64,000 nucleotides of DNA, taken from NCBI GenBank assembly GCA_037954325.1, contig JBBMNZ010000003.1:8676965-8740964 (forward strand), in the 5' to 3' direction. The position numbers and the translations under genes are program-made. The notes beneath the pieces were generated by a model. The model saw only the letters and a list, made by a program, of their open reading frames with translations, had not been told where the DNA came from and made no database searches. This document shows, piece after piece, positions 1-12,052 of the stretch. Source of the DNA: Fistularia commersonii (taxonomy: Eukaryota; Chordata; Actinopteri; Syngnathiformes; Fistulariidae). Position 1 is the first letter of the stretch. Each line of letters opens with the position of its first letter.

Positions 1-145
1 GGCAGGGCGACATTGAGACATTAAACCTTCACTCATTCACACATCATAGATAAATACAACCATTCTGTCACTCATTCACACATTATATAGACACATAAAA
101 CCATTCACTCGCATTCATTTTTTCATATAGAGACATGCAACCAAC
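1..145 (-). repeat. Array-type dispersed repeat, partial copy
   Basis: About three degenerate units of the roughly 40-bp module are present, recognisable by 'cactcattcacacatca', 'tagagacatgcaacca' and 'aaccattcactc'. The copy is cut by the window edge and lacks the tRNA-like head and the gaatgaatg tail. It reads in the same orientation as the copies near 27.2, 41.8 and 62.3 kb, which I take as minus because their tRNA-like heads face that way. Confidence 0.7.
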
Positions 146-244
146 TAGATCTATATTTTTTATTTTATTTAATCATTTTTTTAATTACTTTGCTACTTTT
201 ATTGTTTTTATTTTCTTTTTTTCCTTTAAATCTGTATTTTCTGT

Positions 245-335
245 ATACGTTTGTACGGTGTCCTTGAGTTTCCAGTAAGGCTGCTAAAATAAAATGTATT
301 ATTGTTATTATTATTATCATTATTATTATTGTTTT
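245..335 (+). repeat. Retroposon 3' tail ending in (TTA)n
   Basis: The text 'gtccttgagtttccag' is followed by 'aataaaatgtattattg' and an ATT/TTA simple repeat. This is the usual 3' terminus of short fish retroposons, which end in a simple tandem repeat rather than poly(A). Too little body is left to name the parent. Confidence 0.45.
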
Positions 336-3300
336 TCACTCTCTCAGTCACATGTCCTACCAAGACAAACATCCATTTATTCACTCATTCCCCGGAATTC
401 AACCAGTCACCTTCTCGCCGTGAAGCAGAATTTAATTTTTATCGTTTTTTATGTTATTTTTGAAAGTGAGAACGTTTCTATTTCTCCTGCCATCTTCTGG
501 TCCATCAGCAAAGATCTGACGGGAGATAAAGCTCGCTTGCATGGAAAGCACGAGCCACGACACGTTTTGCTCGAACATTTGAAAAAGAAATAAAAGCCCA
601 CATCTCAGCTGGGCCAGGAAACCACAGGCCACCTTATCAGCGTCCAGAAGCCGTGAACATTGACTTTCCACGATGCATCAAATACATAACACTTTATTAA
701 TTATGATTTAGCCTTCTGTTACAAAGGCGCCATTCCAGTGTCGACCCAAAATATGTCTGGCTGCAGAGCACGGATTATCATCTTTGACTGAATAAACACG
801 TCACATGGTTCATCCTATCTTCGTCCAGACTATATTGTGAAAAACGCCTATTTCACTTCCCTTTATGTTTCCTTTTAGCGCTCCATCCTCCTTTTTAAAT
901 CCCCTCACAACTTTCTACAGCCTGTGTCCTTGGAGAGAGTACAAAGAGGTCCCAAACGGCCAGAAACGGACTTTATTCACAAGAAGGAATTTTAAAATAA
1001 AATCAATGTATTCAATATAGAGATGCTCAAGCAGTCTAGTTTTTTTTTTTTATATATATTGAAAAGGCATGATGGTTTTTTTGACAGTAATGAGTGAGGA
1101 GTGTGTGCAAGGGACATAAAGCGAAGTTGTTTTGTTCCATACCTGCATCCTCTCCAGCATATCGAAGAATTCTGCAGACTGTAAAAGAGACAGCAGTGAA
1201 TTAGAAGGGGGCGCTGATCCCTTGCCAGAGCACCGGGAAATTCAGGGCCCAAAAAAAACTCCCGGCATGACCTTCCCGGTTGACCCAGGCCAGCTTGTCA
1301 CACGCGACGCAAAATCTTGCATTTAATATCACCGGTGTCCTCGGCAGAAGAGCCACAGCTGTGTTAGATTCGGCAGGGCGCCCTTTCAAGCCCTCATCCC
1401 CTTGATAAGCAGTTACTTCCTCAAAAACGTGCCGTCATGTTGCATCCTGGAACGCATCCTCGTCACAGAGGGCCCGACCCCGTCAGGCACCCACACACAC
1501 ACACACAGTCCGCTCTGTGTGTGTGACTTAATGCCCTTTCAAACAATCTGGTGGATATCAACAAAGGTGTGCAATCGCCCAATTCTTCCTCCTCACCGTG
1601 CAACGTCTTGTGATTTCCTGGTAAACACAGCCGTGCACGCTGTGCGTTCAGCGGAACCAAAAAGCATGTCGCGGTCAGAAAAGTCAATACATTTCAGATT
1701 AAAATAGTTCCTCTTAACAGTGAGGGTGGGGTCTACCTTCCATTTTATGGCAGCTTGAATAACAGTATTCATGCAGTGAAACGTAAATTACTACATTTTG
1801 GCAACACCAATAAACACTACCTACATTTGGTATCGTCACTATTTCCACTGTTGAATTAAATGCACACATATACACATAAAAACACACACACACACACACA
1901 TGCACGCATGCACACACACACTAAACCTAATGCTTGGTTGATATCAAGCCTGTGAAGGGTCAACACAAGGGAACTAAAATAAAATAAAATAATTAATTTA
2001 ACACTGAATGTCAGCCACACAGTATAACAAACATGTTACCATGTGTGTGTGTGTTTGTGTGTGTGTTTGTGATCAACCTTTGGATAATCTTTTTACAAGA
2101 TAGGAGTGGAATGGCACATCTGACAAGCCTGAATGTTTCAAAGTGATTCAGCTTGTCTCGGTATCATTTGCGTTGATGCTCGCGCAGCGGCAGACATGAG
2201 CGAGGACGGGAGGCGGCTAGCTGCATTTTTATTTATTTTTTTCCCGTCCTTTTCTTTCCAGTTTTTTCCTCTCGCTCTCTAACCTCTTCTCTTTATCGTT
2301 TCTCTGCCACTTTTTCTTTTTTTCTCTCTCTCTCTTGCTTGCACTCTCTGGCCCGGCAACATCATCTGCATCTTTTTATCTCCCATGGCAACCGGCAGGG
2401 TCTCACACAGACCGCAGCAGATAAACGCGTCCGTCTGTCTAACCGGCTAAAGTTCGCTCGTGTACATGCCAGATACGTGCACGATTAGCTGCACATTGAC
2501 GGAAACAGTAGCAAGCCTGAAGGAGAAAGCAAATTAAAAACGGGAAATATTCCATTTAGTTTTTCTCATTAAAATGTTTTTTTTTCTGATGCAAAGGAGC
2601 ACTTACATATCTGTGGCATCTATTTGGCTTTATTTAGCTGCTCCACGCCCGGCTCTGTTTGCACAAACGGAGGGTGTGTGTCCGAGAAAAAAAAAAAAAA
2701 AACTTTCGCCTTTAGCCGAGGTCAAAGGTCATCCAGCACAACTAATCTGGCCTCTTATGCCTCCCGCAGGTTAGTCGGGGGAGTGAAATAGCTCCAAGAC
2801 ACAGGCAATTGTGTGTGATACCCAAATGAAAGCTACTCTGATATGTTCCAAAATATCAAGTTAAATACCGTTGATACTGCGTAAAAGCAAGCGAACATCA
2901 GTGAGAGCTATTTATAGCAACACTGAGTCTTTCAACCGTCGCTACAACTGCATAGCTTACGCGGCTCGTGGGATGGCTCTTAAAGCTGCAACGCGGGATG
3001 CTAAGCGTGCCAAACATGGTGGCATAGCAAGTCTCGAGTGTTTTTTTTTTTTTTATTTGCAAGAGTAGCGGTTCCAACATGTTCCTAGATCCCCACCTGC
3101 ATGATTTTTTTGCAATTTTTTTTTCAGCTCTTAATTAGAGCTTTAAGATTATAAGAAGGCTTACCTCGGCGACTGCATTTAAAACTCTCTCTTCTCCACC
3201 AATACGTATGAGGCTTCTCCTGGAAACCGCCAGTATAGGCAAAAAAAAGCCCCGCCCATCCTGCTCGCCATATTCCGGCGCGGCGGGTTCAAACTGGAAT

Positions 3301-3371
3301 GTCAAGTCCGACAGCAAAGTGACTGTTACAACATATTGGAGCAGGTTTTCCAGGTGTGTGTTTGTCCTCGT

Positions 3372-3408
<37 letters not shown>

Positions 3409-4405
3409 CTCGAAAACTGCATCGACATCCATTAATCATGGCCAGTCCAACCCCAGGAGTTTGTCATTATACTGCAGATAAAGTAGCCTCATGCTAAAAT
3501 TCTAATCTTTACTTTTTGTTTGTTTTAAACATCGCCGCTCCAGATAAAACCGCCCTGATGGCCGCGGCAGCTAACCAGCCAGGACGGCAGCTGCTTGGAC
3601 TTTTTTAATCTTGATATTTCAAATTGATGAGGTTGAGCGGTTCCATCGCTATTTGCTGTGTTTCTTATTTCTAGTTGTTTTCATACTTATTTTGCAGCTG
3701 CTAAGCAGAGAGCCACCACGGAGTGGTAGATGATCCCTCCATTACTAATTCAGAAGATGCCACATCCCTGTAGAATCCATGCACTCACATGCACTCACCC
3801 CCCGCAAACATCCAGAGAGAGAAACAAAGCCATGGCTTGCTTTCGCCGCCTTGTGCTGAACTTAAAGATGTGTCCGCGTATGGAATCCCACCGACAAATG
3901 CAGAGCAGCTGCAGATCCTCGGCTCCCGTATTGCGCCGCTGCGCACGTACCGCCTGCACAAAATCCCCTGTTCCTGCACCGGCATGTCCACTTAGAAGAC
4001 CTCTATTCAGAACCAATGACCGCGTTGAACCGAAAACCTCTGTTTCTTAGACAGGTTATGTATATATTAGCTTTACCGAAACACGGGCCAACTTTTGCTT
4101 TCCAACAGCATCCTCACTTTCAGTTTGTGAATCTCTAAATCTGAAATGGACGCCTGAATAGAAGACAGGCAGCCATGATTCCAAAGGTAAGAACTTGCAT
4201 CGATCCAACATCTTCGCATTGACCTCATCCTTCCACTCAGATCTGTCTCCTAAAGCTTCTAGCCTTGCTAACTTTCCACCTGGTTTCCTGGACACACAGT
4301 AAATCCACCTTCCTCGCTGCACATAAAATTCTATGGTTTCGTTTTGCACCATTGGAACTTTTAACAGTTCCCAGACCCTTCGTTGAACTGTTTTGTGCAT
4401 CGAGG
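336..4405. other. Non-coding stretch, no gene recognised
   Basis: I see no exon, RNA gene or intact mobile element. The stretch holds a short CA run near 1495-1506, a CA/TG patch at 1885-1920, a TG patch at 2043-2071, pyrimidine-rich DNA at 2240-2345, and A or T runs near 2688 and 3040. A longer CA tract at 3373-3406 is listed separately. A 125-codon minus-strand frame at 4056-4433 has no recognisable domain or coding-like codon use. Confidence 0.6.
3373..3406. repeat. (CA)n microsatellite
   Basis: This is an uninterrupted CA tract of about 17 units. Frames crossing it give His-Thr or Cys-Val repeats and are not genes. Confidence 0.95.
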
Positions 4406-4409
4406 CAGC

Positions 4410-4848
4410 ATAGGAACTAGGAACTCGGGACATCGGCTCTTAGAAGCATTTTAGCTCATACGATGAGGCAGGGTCTTTTTAGGATCTCGTGATGTCGGTG
4501 GTTGGTGATTGGTGGAACTCGTAAGCCACACACATCACCAGATACTTCTTGTTGACTGCAGAGCGCCATTTTAAAAATCTATTAAGGTCAAAGCTCAGCT
4601 GTTTTCTTGCGACAAAATGGACAGAACTGTTGCGATATGAACCGATGAGGAGGTCCAAGTGCTTTAGGCCTTATGACATAAGGGTTTCCAGAGGAACATT
4701 GACATTTTGGACCAAAATATGTCCACAGTTGCTAATAGCAGGGCTTCTTCACACGGTGACCATTGCAGGGCGCATACCTAAAAGCTTCCTCTGGAGGAGG
4801 AGGGTAGTTCCTGAGCTGGACACTTCTTAAAACTGTTCCGACTGAAAG
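4410..4848 (+). mobile_element. Myb/SANT-type DNA transposon remnant, copy A
   Basis: This is one of three related copies, with those at 12053-12679 and about 59015-59699. Shared landmarks in the same order are 'ggaactaggaactcgg', 'aggcagggtcttttt', 'ggttggtgattggtgga', 'agcgccattttaaaaat', a start-like ATG at 4616, and a right end 'aactgttccgactgaaag'. After the ATG the frame reads MDRTVAI, stop, TDEEVQVL. That resembles the start of Myb/SANT-like proteins of PIF/Harbinger elements (W-x-x-E-E-V-x-x-L). It is too short and broken to be functional. The PIF/Harbinger assignment is inference; no transposase was seen. Confidence 0.55.
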
Positions 4849-4849
4849 T

Positions 4850-6055
4850 AGCCCTACTCTGGGTCCACTCCTTCCTCCTCTCCTTCTAACACCCAGATAT
4901 CTACTGGGAGAATTGAAATGCATCCCAACTGGAATTACATCTCTCTATACGAAAGCTGTTTTTTTTTTTTTTGCCCACCCACCAACCCATGGACAGACAC
5001 ATACTTCCAGGAGATTAGCCCGTCCGTCTCATATGACGACATCTTATTCTTTCCCCTCTCTCTCCCTTATCGCCCTCTAAGTCGCCTGTCTAGAATTCAA
5101 TAACGAAGGCCCGCGTCAAGGTGACACCGTGTGGAAAGTTGCGCGTCCTCTAGATCACGTAGTTCTCACCGTACATGCCGTTTTTTCTTCCTGGCCCCAG
5201 AAACCCAGCCAGAGATTATTGTTTTCAAATACGTCGCAGCTCACCGTCTCTGATAAATCTTGCGACCGCCGCAATAAATCTCCCTGCGCATGAATCAACG
5301 TGACAGCGTTTGAGAAACGTTACCCCTCCCCCCCTCCCCCCTTCCCCTGCTGGCCGATGGACACGATCCAGATTCGTTTTGCTAATTTACACTTTGCTGA
5401 GTCACGGCTTCGGCGATGCAACGTCCTGTCCTGGCACTAATAAAGGATTATCTTATCTTTATTTTTATGATCCGATGGAATCTGACAGTGTGTCGCCGGG
5501 AGCCGAAGCATACCGACGAACTAGAATAGAGCCGTGGATTCTTCATTACCGGTTTAATGTCAATCAGACGCTTGACTTTGCTTTGAGTTATGTTATCTGG
5601 AAATAACAAGTCATGACCTTTCCTCTGAGGCGAGGTTCCTACCGACATTTGGCCGTCACTTAAAGCGCTTTCTCAACGAGGTTAACCACAATCAATACAT
5701 TTTCTAATAATCCTACGGGTTCAAAAGGGCAAAAAAATCGTCAACAAGATAGTCTATCTAAAAATGCGTATGTCTGAGAGCGTACAGATGGCGTTCTTGT
5801 CCTACCTTCATGCTGGGCGGCGCGGTGCGGGGTGGTGATGGGGGGCATTCTCCAAGAGGGACGTTGGAGATGGTCAGCAGCTCTTGTTTCCTGCAGGAAG
5901 GAGGAGAGATGCTACGAATTAGCCAAATGGGGGGGGGGGGGGGGGGTCACAAACAGTCGGGGGATTGTGTGACTTTTCAAAAACCTGATATTGTATTTCT
6001 TTGGCGTTCTGTCATACAATGCATGAATTGAATGTCTTAGGTTCTTGCCTACCTA
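4850..6055. other. Non-coding stretch with a retroposon tail
   Basis: No gene is seen. Around 5395-5455 the phrase 'cactaataaaggattatc' followed by 'ttatcttta' looks like the 3' terminus of a fish retroposon. A run of about 18 G lies near 5930-5946. Confidence 0.5.
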
Positions 6056-6058
6056 AAG

Positions 6059-6427
6059 GCAGCACGGTCAGCACTTCCGCATCATAACAAGGAAGTCCCT
6101 AGTTCAAGTTTGCATGGGTTTTCTCCCATAGTCGAGAAAGATGCAATAAATTTCCTAAATGTGAGTGAATGGTTGTTGATCTCTGTATGCATATAAGTGA
6201 GAGGGTCAATAGTTGCTGGAGGTAGGAATGAGAGGGCAATAGTTGCATGTCTATGACGTGTGAATGAGGGAGTGAATGGTTGCGTGTCTGTAGATGTGGC
6301 CCTGTGATCGACTGGCGACCGGCCCGGGATGAACCTCGTCTCTTGCTCAACCGCAGCTGGGATAGGTGCCAGCCCTCCAGCCCTCATTATCTATAAGGAT
6401 AAGCCTTATAGATAATGAATGTGTGAA
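6059..6427 (+). repeat. Array-type tRNA-headed repeat, plus orientation
   Basis: A decayed tRNA-like head begins near 6059 ('ggcagcacggtcagca', then 'ccctagttcaagttt' at the B-box position). It is followed by 'gggttttctccca', about three 40-bp units ('gtgagtgaatggttgtt', 'gagggagtgaatggttg'), the body phrase 'tgatcgactggcgacc', and the terminal 'tatagataatgaatg'. This is one of the more complete copies. Its terminus carries a perfect 15-bp inverted repeat, reported as a finding. Confidence 0.65.
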
Positions 6428-8900
6428 TTATTACTCTAAAGCACTGTCTTATTTCCAGTTCAATCACTGGCCTGCAGGCTTCGAGTCACATCTCATGTCT
6501 TTTCTGCATCTCATTAAAAACACAACTTGGAACAAACCCAAGAGACGAGTGGAAAAACCGAGAAACCAGCCGACATGGTGAACCAGTGAGTGAAAACGTG
6601 ACCGGACGAGAAGAAGAGCTCAAGGGAAGAGTTAAGTGACATCCAACAGAACGCAGGTTGCATAAGCAACATATGGCGTTCACTTCGGTACACGAAATGC
6701 AGTATCAGCAATATTTCGGATTAGCTTGTAGGTCCGGTGTTAATTTCTTAAACGTTTTAATGAATCGATTCATTCCGGTTCCAAGCAAAACATCCAGGGA
6801 AAGTGCGCTAGCAGAGAATAGCATGGATCGCTCCAGAGTTCCACTGTGCTCCCAGGAGCCCGGGGGCTCTCCAGTTGATTTCAAATGTACCTTTCTTCTT
6901 AAAGCCTCGACGTGCTTTTTTGTACTTAGCGCTCAGGTAGAGGCATGAGTGCGCATTAATGCTACTGGGTATCACACGGGGAGGGGACGTTTTTTGACCC
7001 CGGCGCCCAGCGAGTTATTCCGAGGTAAGGACGGTGCACTTCAAACCTGAGTCTTCGAATTTCTCTCTGCAAATTTGAACCGGGCGACACCAAAGGAGCT
7101 TTTTTTTTGGGATATAAAATTCTTCTCCTTTTATTCATTTCCTTGAAAAAATACCAAGAAACTCTCATCTCTTTGCTTAAACAGGAACTTTGTGAACTCT
7201 CGCTGTCGACAATTCAACATTTACCCCCAAACTACTTGCAGGATGCTTTTGCTTCTCACCACCAATGAATCTATTATTTGTGATTGTAAATGGAAACAAA
7301 TTTGACCGGAGGGGGGACTTCTAATAAATCCAAAAAACATCAAAACACAGATTAATTTCCAAAACATTTCCACTGCACACATTTTGACGACCACTTCACC
7401 TTAGAGAAAAGAAGCAGTTGCTTTTTTTGGGTTTTCATGGACTATGAAGGCTTTATAACAGTGGCACATATACATACACACACACATACATACATACACA
7501 CACATACATACATGCACACAAATGCATACATTCATACATACATACATACATAAACCATAACATTATTTTTCCTATAAATATAAAGTGATCATCATATCAT
7601 GTCAGCAATTAGCATTTAGCTGTTAGCGCCATTGTTATTAATATGAGATAATTTGTGCCGGTCCCTTCCAACCCTCATACGCCCCCTACCTGCTGACTCT
7701 ATCACACTCCTGCCTCTATTTCTCCGTCCTTCTTCCTCGTTCTCTCTCTTTCCGACCCAACCAGTCGAGGCAGAAGGCCGTCTGCATTGAGCTGGGATCG
7801 ATCCCAGGTTTCTGCACCGGCAAAAGACAGCTGTTTCCTGCCCTAAGTACCAGTGTGCATTTGTTCTGCTGCTTCAGCATGTGCCGCTCCCATAATGGGA
7901 TGCGATTAAGAGCTATAATCTGTATTTTGGAACATGAACATTGTCCTTGTAGCTCAACCTCTGTTTTCTGCTTGCTTTCAGGAGCATAAAAAAGAATGCT
8001 GCCAAAATAGGAATGTGTGAACACGGGAGACTACAGGAACTAAAAGTTGTAGGGCATATCGGCGGGGGTTAAGGTGCATCGTCACCCGAAAATATTAAGT
8101 CCTTATAGCCTCTTCATATCACACCCACTTTTATCCCACCGTCTACAGATGGCCAGTTCTTTGTGAAGCCTAAACACACACAATGCACCACTGCATGTCT
8201 GCATTACTGCAGTATTGCTGGCTCACAGTGGTCAAGGGTGCAGGATGCCAGAAGAAAAACAAACTCATGCATCAAAGCAGAGCCAATTGAGGACGAGACG
8301 CGTTTTCCATCACCGGCCTGCACAGAACAGGCAGACCATAATAACTCGGGGTGCTCTCCCTGACTCTCACCTGAAAACAGAGATGCTGTTTGTGTCCCCG
8401 AGTAAGGGAGGAAAAGACAGTCGCCGTCGTCCTTGCCGTTCGGACGGTCTCTGCGGTGATGAAACAGCACCTACGTCATGCGCGCTGCTCAGAGAGGGAG
8501 GAGTGGGGCGGAAAAAAACTATTTGTGGAGAAAGTCAGGGGAAAGATGTCGGGATACGGGATGATACAAAGAAAAGTACCTTTCATCCTCCGTTCAAAGA
8601 GTAGATGACCTTCCCTTTTCATCCTGTATCAGTCAAATAATGCACTCGTAAATGAACCACGCGGCACCGAGTGTGCTGCAGTTCCCTTTAGACCCATATT
8701 TGGTGCTGAATGACTCAGCGTGAGTCAGTCGCCAGCTAAAAATCAGACGGAGACGCATTTCTGTTCCATGTGGCCTACAACTGACCCCAATCCAGCCCAG
8801 GTAAAAATCATGCTTCAGCTTCCCGCCCAAGATTCCAACCTCGGTGGAGGCAAAGCGTCAGAATCCCGTGGGAATAAACGATGGGGTTAGTTTTTGGATT
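6428..8900. other. Non-coding stretch, no gene recognised
   Basis: I see no supported gene. A degenerate CA/CATA microsatellite occupies about 7468-7553. The overlapping frames at 8163-8608 lack coding-like features. Confidence 0.55.
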
Positions 8901-8904
8901 TTCG

Positions 8905-8995
8905 AGCACTTCCACGGGGGGGTTGTAATCGCGGATTCGAACCGCGTGGTTCTGTATGCTACAATCGCAGAGCTCTGCTAACTACTCCATCACCC
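8905..8995 (-). repeat. tRNA-like retroposon head
   Basis: On the minus strand, 'atggagtagttagcagagct' resembles a Pol III A box. Downstream, 8930-8946 forms a perfect 5-bp T-stem with a 7-nt loop (CGCGG TTCGAAT CCGCG) containing the B box GGTTCGAATCC. No matching acceptor stem or normal anticodon arm is seen, so a tRNA-derived retroposon head is more likely than a tRNA gene. Confidence 0.5.
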
Positions 8996-8999
8996 GCGT

Positions 9000-10400
9000 C
9001 CTTTCCCTCTCAATTCTCTAATCCAGTCTGCAACGTGAAGATTATCACTTTAAACCCATTTCTCTGTGGGACTGTTTGACCAGATAATCAGTTCAAACTA
9101 GCCTCAAGTTGAAAACAGCCCACAGTGACGGACTGGGAAGTAAACGCTGGGGTCAGGCGGTCATGAACTTTGGTGGCTCGCTGTCTTTTGCAGGATTTCG
9201 TTTTTCTGCTGAATGTGAAAGAACAGCTCAGCGTCCCTTTTTTAAAATGCCATTGCTTTTTAAAGCCCATCGAAATGCAGCTCTTCTCAAGGTTACAGAT
9301 GACGTCCTGAGCTAAGCCCAGCAGAGTCGCAGTAATAATAAAATATATGAAGACACCGTCTATACGGCATGATCAAGGTATTTTTAAATACTCTCCAGTG
9401 CATTTAAGATGAGATCTTAAATCAAATTCATGAATTTGTCTTCTGTTTTTTTGCTACATGTCCTGCGGTCAACCACAAACACAAACATAGACTGTATGTA
9501 CAATCTTTGCTTTCCATGTTGATTCGGAAGAAGCCTGCGCCCGGGCAACAGGCACAAGCGAGGCGTGGCACGAGTTTCCAACCCCCTCGAGCCGGAAAAG
9601 CACGTATGACGTTTTCAAAACGCGGTAATCGCTGGCTTCTGGGAACGCAACGCTTCTTTCCTGGCACCCGGCCAGCATTCAGGGAGTCGCCGCTGAAGGA
9701 CTTTTCAGGCCACAAACAAGGAACACCTTCTCAAAGGCTTGGTCACCTGTAACATCGACCAATCGGGAACGGATGTCGGCCCGCTGGTCACGCTCCGCTG
9801 AACATGTGAATAAAAGCTGGTGCAAGATGACAACCTTCTTGCACAATAGCATACAATGTACGTTCCGGTTGCATACGGCCGGTACTAATGGTTGATTCTA
9901 CTGCAATCATCTAATAATGCAGGCTGAATTTGTGTGTGTGTGTGTGTGTGTGCTTGTGTGTAGGAGGAAGGGATAGTAATATGTCATTACGTGTACTGAT
10001 TACGCCCCTGAGATTAGATTAGGACAGAGGATGGCACATTTGTTGAGCTCGGTCTCGGTGTGGCAGAATCTCAGCGGGGGCCTCCAGACAGAAGTAGGAA
10101 GCCAGGATGATGAGTCCAACGAGGGTGACGGTTCAGAAAAGACACAACTGAGACTCGGGCGGCTGAAACGGGAGGTTTACAGACCCAAGAGCTATATATC
10201 TGCCATGAAACTTGATAAGGAGACTGATCGTCATGCCGATTAACCAATTACACAACCGCTGTTTCCTCTAACTCAGTTAATATGATCATTACAGGACAAA
10301 GAGAAATGAGGAAAGATGCACACGAGGGAAGGGAATATGAGATGCCTTGCTTTCGGATATTAAGCAAACTGAGTATGAAGACCTGAAGGTACGACAATCG
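9000..10400. other. Non-coding stretch, no gene recognised
   Basis: Apart from a short TG microsatellite near 9932-9951 nothing identifiable was seen. The frame at 10031-10243 has no recognised domain. Confidence 0.5.
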
Positions 10401-10404
10401 ACAA

Positions 10405-11120
10405 TTGTACTTAAGGACACAACTAGAAGATCTTGATTTTGTGGATAATTTGGCCCTGGGGTCCCCAAAGCAGCATGTCCAACAGGACAATAACAGATGT
10501 ACCACACAAACTGGCCTTTACATCAATTCCAACAACACGAATGTCATATTTGTTTACCTTTCAAAACGGTCACCAGTTAAAGGCATGTGGATGACTTTTT
10601 CTACCTGGCTAGCATTGAGAGAAAAGACCAGGGTACCAGCAAACATGTTAGAATAGACCATCCAAACTTTTCCAAACTAAAAGATATTTGGAACTCCATA
10701 GAACCCATGTGAAGATCTAAAAACAGCCATGTCAAGAAAGTGTTGCTGTACGGGTCTGAATGTTGGAGTGTTGCTAAGAGAGACATTCAGAGAGTTGCTG
10801 CCTGAGAAGAATCGTCAGATTTTTTTGACCAAACAAAATCATATAGAACCGTTGGACAAAAAGACCAAATGAAACTGCATCCTCCCATAGATCATGTATC
10901 TTGAATGAGCCTCCAAAGCATCATGTGAATTGCTCTCCATTGGAAACCGCAAGGGAAGACCTGGACGCCCAAAAAACAACATAGTGTAACAACCAACTGT
11001 CACATCAGAGCTGAAGGAGGCTGGTTATTCATGGCCACGGACTCAAGTGATGGCAGATGACCTGGAGAGGTGGAGAAGCCCCGTCGCAGCCTTATGTCCC
11101 ATCTTGGATCAATAGAGGAC
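10405..11120 (+). pseudogene. Non-LTR retrotransposon reverse transcriptase remnant (C-terminal part)
   Basis: Decayed coding sequence for the last third of a non-LTR reverse transcriptase is spread over several frames. Recognisable pieces in order are TQLEDLDFVDNLAL (normally an F-A-D-D catalytic motif, here FVDN, so the catalytic Asp pair is damaged), LLYGSECWSVAKRDI, IALHWKPQGRPGRPKNN, and ELKEAGYSWPRTQVMADD followed by LERWRSPVAALCP. The order matches the thumb/C-terminal region of endonuclease-reverse transcriptases of RTE-like LINEs. In-frame stops and frameshifts make it a dead 5'-truncated copy. The exact clade is uncertain. Confidence 0.7.
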
Positions 11121-11124
11121 TGAA

Positions 11125-12050
11125 AAAAAAATCTCAACTAAGCAGCTGCTAGTTGATCCGTTAGCCATTTCTAGGCTCCCGCATACCAAACAGAGGTACT
11201 GAGACATCATATGTCAAACAATTCCATAAATAAAGAATATTCAAAAGGCACCACTCAGACACTACTGTTGGGTTTCTTCCACACATGTTTTGGGGTTTGT
11301 TCAGAAAGACACTGAAGGGAGTGAAGATACAACAATACACGCTTTTAGAGGATCTACCAGCATTGTTTCATTCTTGGCAGCCCGAACGACTGCATACGTC
11401 ACCGAGCGGCACGACTGGCCTCCGCCGGGGGGCAAAACACTGAGCGTAATTTACGGAGACATCAGACGGCCTCTCTGTGCAGCTTTTAATCAACCTCTCC
11501 CGCCGGTCGGCCGCAGCAGAGTCCATCACTGAACCTCTGTGGGGGGGGGTTCAAAGAAAATTCCGTCTTCATCACGTTTAAAGTTAAAGTTTTATTCGGC
11601 TAATTGCTAAAATGAATCCCTGAATGTGAGTCCTGTGAAAACTTCCCGCGGATCAGTTGTAACATTTCAATCTATACCCGATGTTTTTTATGAATAATTC
11701 CCTGGAAGTACAGCTATTTGTGAAAACAAATCTCTCTTTAATATCATGATGTTTTATGCTCCGCCAACATCACGGCCGCTGGGGGAAGAGAAATAGTTTG
11801 AGGTCGGGGAATGCAATCTGACATCCACCTTTGCTCACATAAATAAGTCACATCGGTCTGCTTTTATACCAAGTTGATCCTGCTCCTTTTTCTTGAAATG
11901 AAATAGCAGATTGTCATAGTTTAGAGTCTAGAAGTGGTAAACGCCCGATACAGCTGCTAGCATGATGTTAGCATGCTTAGCAAAATAACAACCAAAGATC
12001 ACCTGTTGCATTTCATGTCTCCAATGGCTGTAAGAGGCAACTACAACAGT
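11125..12050. other. Non-coding stretch, no gene recognised
   Basis: I see no gene or identifiable element. The frame at 11290-11532 is in moderately GC-rich DNA but has no recognised domain. The motif 'gctagcatgatgttagca' near 11955 is low-complexity. Confidence 0.5.
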
Positions 12051-12052
12051 AC

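Noticed and set aside
4056..4433. 125-codon minus-strand frame beside copy A
   Set aside because: Codon use looks random, no family resemblance is seen, and open frames of this length occur by chance in 64 kb.
8905..8995. A true tRNA gene
   Set aside because: No complementary acceptor stem and no canonical anticodon loop, so only a tRNA-derived head is claimed.
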